Origin: Planctomycetota bacterium
Lineage (GTDB): Bacteria; Planctomycetota; UBA1135; UBA2386
Direction: 5' to 3'
Length of the DNA: 12,620 bases
NCBI GenBank assembly: GCA_947455805.1
Contig: CANGSN010000047.1
Span: forward strand, 1-12,620
The notes beneath the pieces were generated by a model, which saw only the letters and a program-made list of their open reading frames with translations, had not been told where the DNA came from and searched no databases. The translations under genes and the position numbers were made by a program. Each line of letters opens with the position of its first letter. Within the stretch, counting starts at the first letter, position 1. Of this stretch, positions 7,188 through 12,620 are shown one piece after another.

Positions 7188-8321
7188 ATGGCCAGATCCC
7201 TCACCTGTTCCTTCGCTCTCGCCGGCGTGGCCTCGCTCCCCGGCGCCCTCGTGTCCCAGACGCAAATCGCGGTGCCGGCCCAGGCCGCGGTCGCCGAGGG
7301 CCACCAGACGCTCGCGTTGCCGTTCGGTTACGCCGGCTTCCGCACCCAGTTGGTCGTCGACCCGGCGGCGATCTCGCCCGGGGGGGCCGTGCTGAACGGC
7401 ATCCGCTTCCGCGTCGACCGTTATGGCGCGCCGAGCACTGCCAGCGTCGTGCAGAACGTCACCGTCCGTCTCAGCCACACGACCCGGACGCTCGCTCTCG
7501 TCTCCACGACCTTCGCCAACAACGAAACGGAGACGCCGGTGATCGTCTACCAGGGCTCGGTGAGCGTGCCCGGCTACAGCGATCGCCCGGCCGGCGCCCG
7601 GCCCTGGGCGATCGAAGTGCTGTTCCCCACGCCGTTCGTCTACACGGCTGCCCAGGGCCGGTTGCTGATCGACATCGAAGCCGCGGGCACCAACCCACCC
7701 GGCCCAGGTGGCACGGTGCCGACCTGCTTCGTCGATGCCGCCGAGCCGGGTGGTTCGGCCGGGAACTTCGGTGAGCAAGGCGGCGGCGCGACCGTTGCGA
7801 ACGATCTGCGATTGCGGGTCACGACCAGCACCGGCGGTTCGCCGATCACCCTCAGCCTCGGCAACACCGTCGACTTCGTGTCGACACTCATCCTGCCACC
7901 GCGCCCGGGCGTGTTCGCCATCGGCACCAGCGCGCTGGCTACGCCCGTGGATCTCACCGCGATCGGTGCGCCCCACAACTCCCTCTTCATCGCCCCGGAA
8001 GTGATCGTGCCGCTGAACTGGTCGCCGAGCCTGATCGGCTCCTTCGCCAGTGTGCCGCTGGCGGTGCCGAGCAACCCGGCCCTGCTCGATGCGTTGCTCT
8101 ACGGGCAATCGGCGATCTTCGACCCGACCGCGAACCAGCTCGGGCTGCTGGTGTGTGAGCCGGTCGAGGTGCGCATCGGGGATCCGAACGAGCCCTCGCT
8201 CGTGCGTCAGGTGGATGCGACCGACTTCGCTGCCACGGCGGGTGCGATCGTCAACTTCGGCTCGTTCTCGGCACCGCGTTACGCCGCCGCGGTGTTCCAG
8301 CTCGACGGGATCTTCTACTGA
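7188..8321 (+). CDS. Exported beta-rich protein of unknown function with planctomycete-type C-terminal module
   Basis: The 377-residue product begins with a signal peptide (about residues 1-23, MARSLTCSFALAGVASLPGA then LVSQ), so it should leave the cytoplasm. Residues about 30-210 are a beta-strand-rich domain with many Thr/Val/Ser: FRVDRYG (74-80), VTVRLSHTTRTLALVSTTFA (91-110) and FVYTAAQGRLLIDIEAAG (150-167). This pattern I recall from uncharacterised secreted proteins of planctomycetes. Residues about 218-330 form a second module (SVPLAVPSNPALLDALLYGQ at 288-307, then a FDPTANQLGLL segment) that resembles the extension of the hydrolase ending at 1395. A short tail (331-377) ends in GIFY. 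No catalytic motif or membrane anchor was found; two Cys (C180, C323) could form a disulfide. The start is fixed by the signal peptide; no Shine-Dalgarno is obvious. An adhesive or structural surface role is possible, but I make no functional claim. Confidence 0.8.
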   Translation: MARSLTCSFALAGVASLPGALVSQTQIAVPAQAAVAEGHQTLALPFGYAGFRTQLVVDPAAISPGGAVLNGIRFRVDRYGAPSTASVVQNVTVRLSHTTRTLALVSTTFANNETETPVIVYQGSVSVPGYSDRPAGARPWAIEVLFPTPFVYTAAQGRLLIDIEAAGTNPPGPGGTVPTCFVDAAEPGGSAGNFGEQGGGATVANDLRLRVTTSTGGSPITLSLGNTVDFVSTLILPPRPGVFAIGTSALATPVDLTAIGAPHNSLFIAPEVIVPLNWSPSLIGSFASVPLAVPSNPALLDALLYGQSAIFDPTANQLGLLVCEPVEVRIGDPNEPSLVRQVDATDFAATAGAIVNFGSFSAPRYAAAVFQLDGIFY

Positions 8322-8356
8322 GGAACGCGAGGGTGTCGGCATCGCCCGCCCGGGAG

Positions 8357-8384
8357 GAGCCGACGACCGCAGCGGTCGCGGCTC
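8357..8384. terminator. Strong hairpin between convergent genes
   Basis: GAGCCG-A-CGACCG (8357-8369) pairs with CGGTCG-CGGCTC (8373-8384): 12 base pairs with a single bulged A and a CAG loop. It sits 36 bases after the TGA of the exported-protein gene, in the gap before the convergent lipoprotein gene. The position fits a terminator, but no T-tract follows on either strand. Confidence 0.45.
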
Positions 8385-8406
8385 GACGGCGACGAAGGTG
8401 GCCGTC
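8385..8406. terminator. Second hairpin adjoining the first
   Basis: GACGGC (8385-8390) pairs with GCCGTC (8401-8406) around a 10-base loop, starting at the base after the previous hairpin. Two stems in tandem between convergent genes suggest a transcription barrier or a repeated intergenic element. The stem is weaker than its neighbour. Confidence 0.3.
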
Positions 8407-8552
8407 GTCACCGCCAGCAGGAACACTTCGGTGGACCGCTGGATGTTGCCTGATCCTCGGGATGACGTGGCGACGAAGGGGACGAAGAACGGGTGGCGGC
8501 AGAGGCCGCCGCCCACAGAGCCGGTGGTCGAGCCGTGCTCGTCCGACGCAGG

Positions 8553-10880
8553 TCACTGTGGGGCGCTGGCTGGCACCGCGAAGAACCACTTGTCCCAACG
8601 GTCGCTGTCGTCGAGGGGCGCGTCCAGCAGCAGCTCGCCATACTCGCGTGCGATGGCCCGATCGGCAGCCGCCGGCGCGACGTCCGCGAGCATCAGCAGA
8701 CCGCCGATCAGCGTGACGTGCGCACCACGCAGCGGACTGTCACCAAAGCGGATGCCGTAGGCGGCGTCGAAGTGGTCGGCTGGCACCGGTGTCCCGCCGA
8801 CGGTGATCGGCACGTAGTAGCGCAGCCCTTCGCCCACGAATCCATACTGGGCGGTCGACACGTTGCGGACCCAGGCATGGCGGACGATTTCGGGGATGGT
8901 GCTCGCGAGCTCCAGGGCGAACGGATCCCCGAAGTGCTTCCAGGTGGCGAGCAGGCCATAGCTCAACGCGCCGTGCTGCCAGGGCATCGCATACTCGAGC
9001 GGACCCGGCCAGCCGGGGCGGTTGGCATCGGTTTCGACGGACACCGTTCGCGCCGGCGAGTAGCGCTCGCGATCGCGGTCGACGATGCCGTGCAGGCGAT
9101 CGAGCGCGGCATTGCGGAACCGGAGGTCGCCGGTGGCGAGCCAAGCCTGCACGAAGCCTTGCAGGCACCAGCCCTCGGCGCGAGCCGGCAGCATCGAGCT
9201 CGTGTAGAAGCCGTTCAGGCGCAGCAGGCCGCGCAGGCTCTCGCCGAGCTGGCGGAGTTCCTCCTTCGCCCAGGCATCGCCGGTCAGCGTCCAGTAGTCG
9301 AACAACAGATCCATCGACCAGTGTTCGACGTCGAAGGGCGTGAAGCCGTGGGCGTGCCCCGAGCCGCCCTGGACGCGACTGCGGTAGGCGGCGTAGGGAT
9401 CGTTGGTGCGGAATCGGCGACGGCCGAGCGATTCGGGCGCGTAGTCGATCGAGCCTGGATAGAGCGGTACGCCGTTCCACAGCAGCAGAGGGTCCTGGTC
9501 GCCCACGCGCAGGCCGTAGAGGTGGTAGGGGCGGACCGCCTGGGTCCAGGCCATCTGCTCGAGCATCAGCGCGATCCTGCCATCCCCGGTCTGCACGGCA
9601 TGGCCGCCCGCGCTCGACATCGGTCCGTTGCGTGGTGTCCCGGTCGCGCCGGTGGTGCGCATGTCCCCATGGGCGCCCCAGGTCCCGAAGTTCGCGGCGT
9701 TCGTCGACCAGCTCGTCCATTCCGACGTCGCGCGCTGCTCCGCGTCGGCGGGAGCTGGGGTAGGGCCACCGAGCGTGCCGAAGGCGTGGGTGGTGCGCCA
9801 CGACTCGAGGTCGGCGAGGGGGAACAGTGGCGCTTGCACCATGGCCTGCGCGGCGGCGCGATCGGCGTCCCGCTGCGCGGCCGAGACGCCCGGCTCGTCG
9901 CGCAGCAGCACGAAGCGATAGCGCCGGGTCTGGCCGTCGCTGATGAAGGTGTCGCGCATCAGCTCGAAGGTGGTGCGCGGGCCGCTGACCACTCCGGGAC
10001 CGATCGCTTCTTCGCTCGCCCGGTAGGGGAGAGCGAGATTCGCGCCTTCGACGAACAGGCGCACGCTGTCCACGTCGACGCCGCCGAGTGGGTAGAGGTT
10101 GGGATCGGTCGAGCCGGCCGGGGCGTCCTTGCCGAGGTAGTCGTTGCCGACGATCAGGTCGACGATCGCGACCGGTTGGTCCCGGAACTCGGTGACGTAG
10201 AACGTCGCCGTCAGGTAGTTGCGGCCGAGTCCACCCGGCGCCGCGCTGAATGGACTGAATGGATAGGTGCGTTGTCGCCGGGTTCGCACCATGGCCGTTT
10301 CGTGCAGGGTCTCGGTCGAGCCGTAGAACGCCGACTCGTGCACGATGCCGAACGGATCCTCGACCTGCACTCCGATCCACGGCAGTGCCGTGGCGAAGGC
10401 CGGATTCGGCACGAAGGTGCCGCCCACCGAACTGCCGCTCCCGTCGACGATCGACTGGGTCACCCGACTTCCGGCCGGCAGATCCATGGTCCACTGGGCC
10501 TGGGCGACGCGCACGCTCTGGTCGGGCCAGCGCTGCAGCACCCGCCAGCTGGTCTCCAGCCCCTCTGCCGACCAGTTGGAGAGGTCTTGCACCTGTCCCC
10601 ACACGAACGGGATCGAGGCGAGGATCGTCGCGTTGCGCGCCGGACCGCGGTTGTCGATCGTCACATTCGGCCGGTAGGCGAACGATGCCTGTGGGCCTGG
10701 GCCGCGGTAGGAGGTCGGCAGCGGGCCCCAGTCGCGCGGCACCACGGTCGCGACACCACCGCCGCCACCGCCGCCACTGGTGCCCGCCGGGCGGTTGCCG
10801 CATCCGGCGAACAGGGTGAACAGTGCCGTCGCGACCAGCGACGCTGTCGGGATGTGGTGTGTCGGGAGCCTAGGACGCAT
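8553..10880 (-). CDS. Lipoprotein resembling RIFT-barrel/(alpha,alpha)-barrel polysaccharide lyase-like proteins (PcRGLX/YetA-like)
   Basis: This is a 775-residue lipoprotein. Residues 1-27 are a lipoprotein signal ending in LFAGC (lipidated C27), followed by a seven-Gly linker (36-42). Residues about 65-140 (NVTIDNRGPARNATILASIP, then RWPDQSVRVAQAQWTMDLPAG at 117-137) match the N-terminal pattern of exo-rhamnogalacturonan-lyase-like proteins, which open with a RIFT-type barrel and an RWPDGSVRW-like motif. Residues about 140-330 are more beta-strand. Residues about 515-750 are helical and look like an (alpha/alpha) toroid: DVEHWSMDLLFDYWTLTGD (517-535), GWCLQGFVQAWLATGD (570-585) and PWQHGALSYGLLATWKHFGD (633-652), three spaced helical hairpins with a recurring TGD/FGD turn. 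Aromatic and His residues there (H520, W521, H636) are candidates for sugar binding. Substrate and catalytic residues are not established. The start at 10880 is chosen because it gives the lipoprotein signal; ATG 10925 is in frame but buries it. It runs with the TPR-kinase-like gene, 223 bases apart. Confidence 0.75.
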   Translation of the reverse strand: MRPRLPTHHIPTASLVATALFTLFAGCGNRPAGTSGGGGGGGVATVVPRDWGPLPTSYRGPGPQASFAYRPNVTIDNRGPARNATILASIPFVWGQVQDLSNWSAEGLETSWRVLQRWPDQSVRVAQAQWTMDLPAGSRVTQSIVDGSGSSVGGTFVPNPAFATALPWIGVQVEDPFGIVHESAFYGSTETLHETAMVRTRRQRTYPFSPFSAAPGGLGRNYLTATFYVTEFRDQPVAIVDLIVGNDYLGKDAPAGSTDPNLYPLGGVDVDSVRLFVEGANLALPYRASEEAIGPGVVSGPRTTFELMRDTFISDGQTRRYRFVLLRDEPGVSAAQRDADRAAAQAMVQAPLFPLADLESWRTTHAFGTLGGPTPAPADAEQRATSEWTSWSTNAANFGTWGAHGDMRTTGATGTPRNGPMSSAGGHAVQTGDGRIALMLEQMAWTQAVRPYHLYGLRVGDQDPLLLWNGVPLYPGSIDYAPESLGRRRFRTNDPYAAYRSRVQGGSGHAHGFTPFDVEHWSMDLLFDYWTLTGDAWAKEELRQLGESLRGLLRLNGFYTSSMLPARAEGWCLQGFVQAWLATGDLRFRNAALDRLHGIVDRDRERYSPARTVSVETDANRPGWPGPLEYAMPWQHGALSYGLLATWKHFGDPFALELASTIPEIVRHAWVRNVSTAQYGFVGEGLRYYVPITVGGTPVPADHFDAAYGIRFGDSPLRGAHVTLIGGLLMLADVAPAAADRAIAREYGELLLDAPLDDSDRWDKWFFAVPASAPQ

Positions 10881-10905
10881 GGCGCTGGATCCGTGGGCAC
10901 GGCAG

Positions 10906-10974
10906 CACGGAGTCCGGTGGATCATGCGCACCCGGTCGTCGTTCCACCACTGCTTGTCACCGACGGACTCCGTG
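10906..10974. repeat. Perfect 10-bp inverted repeat with 49-base spacer upstream of the lipoprotein gene
   Basis: CACGGAGTCC (10906-10915) and GGACTCCGTG (10965-10974) are exact reverse complements. The nearer arm lies 25 bases upstream (minus-strand sense) of the lipoprotein ATG. It may fold in the mRNA leader or hold a pair of half-sites; a chance match in GC-rich DNA cannot be excluded. Confidence 0.4.
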
Positions 10975-11084
10975 GTGGGCGCTCGGTGCTCCGGCGGTGC
11001 GTCGACCGGATCCGCCACTTTGTGGCGCGGCGGCATCTGCTCGCGGGGGCTTCTCCCTGGCGTCGCCAAGCGAACGCCCACGCC

Positions 11085-11100
11085 CGCACGTCGGCGTGCG
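11085..11100 (-). terminator. Hairpin directly after the TPR/kinase-like gene
   Basis: CGCACG (11085-11090) and CGTGCG (11095-11100) pair perfectly around a tetraloop, beginning three bases after the TGA (11106-11104) of the minus-strand gene. Position suggests a terminator or 3'-end stabiliser; a T-tract is absent, so the lipoprotein gene could still be co-transcribed. Confidence 0.35.
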
Positions 11101-11103
11101 CCG

Positions 11104-12620
11104 TCATCGCCCGTCGGTGGCCGGGGCCGGCAGCTCGCCGCGCAGGGATTCGAGACGACGGCGCTGGAACGCCGCTTCGTCGACTCGGCCACTTCGCTCG
11201 GCACGACCCAGCGCCTCCACCAACAGCGCCTCCGCGGCGGCCCGTTCGCCCAGCGCGGCCAACATGCCGGCGAGGTTGGTGAGCGAGACGGAAGCGGCTT
11301 CGTGCGTCTCCGGCAGGCACTGCCTCGCGCGCTCGACGGCCCGCTGCTGGGTCGCGCGAGCGATGTCCCGTCGGCCCCGCTGCCACTGGACGCACGCCAG
11401 GTGGCCGAGACAGGAGACTTGGCCCTCGCCGGCATGCCCAGGCAACGTCGCGAAGCGCTCGGCGGCGCTGGCCAGCAGGTCTTCGGCCGCGGCCAGATCC
11501 CCGCGTTTCGCCGCGACGGCGCCGAGTCGCAGCAGCAGTTCCGAGACGCGTGGGCTCTGTTCGCCCAGGTCGCGGCGGAGGACCGGCAGGGCCGCGCGCA
11601 ACATCGCTTCCGCTTCGTCGTGCAGGCCGCGAGCGACCAACAGCCAGCCGATCTCGGAGCTCGTCGAGGCCACCGACCAGTGGTCGTCGCCGTACAGGGC
11701 TCGCTGGCGCTCCAACCCATCGCGGAAACTCGCCTCGGCGGCATCCAGATCGCCGCGGCGTTTCTGCAACACCGCCATCAGCAGCACGCCGCACACGGCG
11801 TCCGGTTCGCGCTCGCCGAATGGCGCCAGCAAGGTCAGCGCTTCCTGCGCGCAGGACATGGCGAGGTCGTGATCGCCGGGGCCGCCGATCCCCATCCGGA
11901 TTCGCGCCGAGGTCAGCAGGGCGTGGGCCACGCCGCGCGGCTCCGCGGCCTCCTGACGACGGCGCAGCGCGGCCTCGGCAGCGGCCAACGCATCCGCATG
12001 GCGATCGGCGCGCAGCAAGCTCTGCGCATGCAGTTCGAGGACCATGGCGCACATGGCTGCACCGACACCACGCTCGGGACTCGCCAGCAGCAACGCCGCG
12101 CCGATGTCGCGGTCGGCGACCGCCTGGTCGGATTCCATGTGGACCATCGCCCGCAGTGCCAGGGCCTGCACCTCGCTCGCGGTGTCGCCGGTCGCACGCG
12201 CCAGTTCGATGGTTCGTTCCGCATGGTGGTCGGCGAGTTCCCGCTTGCCGGTCATGTGGTGCAGCCACGCGAGGGAACGGCGGAGCCGCAGTTCGAGTTC
12301 GGGCTCGCCGCTGGCCGCTTGGGTCACGGTGCGCTCGAAGTCTCGCAGCAGTTCGTGCACGGGGTAGTCGCTTCGGGACACCCGCGCCAGGTCGATGTTG
12401 CTCCAGAGCTCGTCGAGCAGTTCCAGGGCGCGGTTGGCCTTCTGGGACTCGCGCTGGGCCCGATCCCGCTCGGCCCGCGCCGAAGCAGCGGCGCTCTCGG
12501 CTCGCTGCTGGTCGGCCCGTGCGGCCGACTCGGCCCGCCGCGCTTCGCGGTAACCGACCGCCGCGACGACGAGCCCGAGGCCCAGCGCGAAGGCGATCGC
12601 GAGCCCGGCCGCCGCTCCGA
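11104..12620 (-). CDS. Membrane-anchored TPR protein, probable C-terminal half of a Ser/Thr protein kinase, 5'-truncated
   Basis: The frame is open to the window edge: 504 residues are visible and no start codon is in view. The only nearby ATG/GTG candidate (GTG at 12381) falls inside the coiled-coil/TPR junction and is not a credible start. The visible part begins with a transmembrane helix (residues about 2-22, AIAFALGLGLVVAAVG at 7-22). An Ala/Arg/Glu-rich coiled coil follows (24-68), then ALELLDELWSNIDLARVSRSDY (70-91), a junction that commonly follows the anchor in planctomycete Pkn-type kinases. Residues about 95-490 are TPR-like helical pairs: repeated units with A-x-A-L/A-x-x-L-x-R patterns, for example RGDLDAAEASFRDGLERQRA, AEAMLRAALPVLRRDLGEQS and AAEALLVEALGRAE. 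These repeats resemble the tetratricopeptide/NB-ARC-associated type with about 42 residues per unit. TPRs scaffold protein partners; the kinase domain would lie outside the window on the cytoplasmic side of the helix. The kinase identity is inferred from layout; the TPR and anchor are seen. An alternative is a TPR sensor without kinase. Confidence 0.7.
   Translation of the reverse strand, partial: GAAAGLAIAFALGLGLVVAAVGYREARRAESAARADQQRAESAAASARAERDRAQRESQKANRALELLDELWSNIDLARVSRSDYPVHELLRDFERTVTQAASGEPELELRLRRSLAWLHHMTGKRELADHHAERTIELARATGDTASEVQALALRAMVHMESDQAVADRDIGAALLLASPERGVGAAMCAMVLELHAQSLLRADRHADALAAAEAALRRRQEAAEPRGVAHALLTSARIRMGIGGPGDHDLAMSCAQEALTLLAPFGEREPDAVCGVLLMAVLQKRRGDLDAAEASFRDGLERQRALYGDDHWSVASTSSEIGWLLVARGLHDEAEAMLRAALPVLRRDLGEQSPRVSELLLRLGAVAAKRGDLAAAEDLLASAAERFATLPGHAGEGQVSCLGHLACVQWQRGRRDIARATQQRAVERARQCLPETHEAASVSLTNLAGMLAALGERAAAEALLVEALGRAERSGRVDEAAFQRRRLESLRGELPAPATDGR

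Noticed and set aside
6597..8516. Minus-strand open frame of about 640 codons opposite the cupin and exported-protein genes
   Set aside because: It covers two genes with clear plus-strand features (cupin motifs, signal peptide). Its sequence is rich in Arg, Gly and His without motifs.
8493..11282. Long plus-strand open frame (about 930 codons) opposite the lipoprotein gene
   Set aside because: The minus-strand frame has a lipoprotein signal and a recognisable architecture; the plus-strand translation shows no domain and has shadow-type composition.
10881..11744. Extension of the lipoprotein frame upstream to give a 1063-residue protein
   Set aside because: It would overlap the TPR-protein gene and bury the lipoprotein signal. 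The overlap part has shadow composition.
11104..12381. TPR protein as a complete 425-residue gene starting at GTG 12381
   Set aside because: The same frame continues to the window edge through a coiled coil and a membrane helix, so the GTG is an internal Val.
1..12620. tRNA, rRNA, CRISPR array, transposase or phage genes
   Set aside because: No cloverleaf, no regularly spaced repeats and no mobile-element protein was recognised anywhere in the window.

Overview
The window is high-GC bacterial DNA that most resembles a planctomycete (Planctomycetota). Four observations point there. Two exported proteins (ending at 1395 and 8321) carry a beta-rich C-terminal module that I associate from memory with secreted planctomycete proteins. 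An ammonium-transporter/histidine-kinase fusion is present, a type known from that phylum. The left-running gene at the right edge has the membrane-anchor, coiled-coil and TPR layout of the C-terminal half of planctomycete Ser/Thr protein kinases. Finally, the chosen starts lack clear Shine-Dalgarno sequences. No rRNA, tRNA, CRISPR array, transposase or phage gene was seen.

Layout from left to right: (1) 1-1395, plus strand: the 3' part of an exported CocE/X-Pro-dipeptidyl-peptidase-type alpha/beta hydrolase with a C-terminal extension. (2) 1396-2068: 673 bases with no gene I can support. (3) 2069-5800, plus: one very large protein joining an Amt ammonium-transporter domain to HAMP-like, PAS, HisKA, HATPase, two receiver and HPt domains, so a whole phosphorelay attached to an ammonium channel. 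(4) 5930-6355, minus: a small exported protein whose frame is broken by an amber codon inside the signal peptide. (5) 6535-6966, plus: a small cupin protein, divergent from gene 4. (6) 7188-8321, plus: an exported beta-rich protein of unknown function. (7) 8553-10880, minus: a lipoprotein whose architecture resembles the exo-rhamnogalacturonan-lyase-like (PcRGLX/YetA) families. (8) 11104-12620, minus: the C-terminal half of a membrane-anchored TPR protein, probably a Ser/Thr kinase cut by the window edge.

The genes do not form one obvious operon. Strands alternate, two convergent junctions (5801-5929 and 8322-8552) contain strong GC-rich hairpins, and no gap between co-directional genes is shorter than 200 bases. 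The common theme is cell-surface and sensory biology: several exported or anchored proteins, an ammonium-linked phosphorelay, and a probable surface enzyme for polysaccharides. No glnK or glnB gene (the usual Amt partner) lies next to the Amt fusion, which fits output through phosphotransfer. The most noteworthy items are the Amt-phosphorelay fusion, the amber-interrupted signal peptide and the RIFT-barrel-like lipoprotein.
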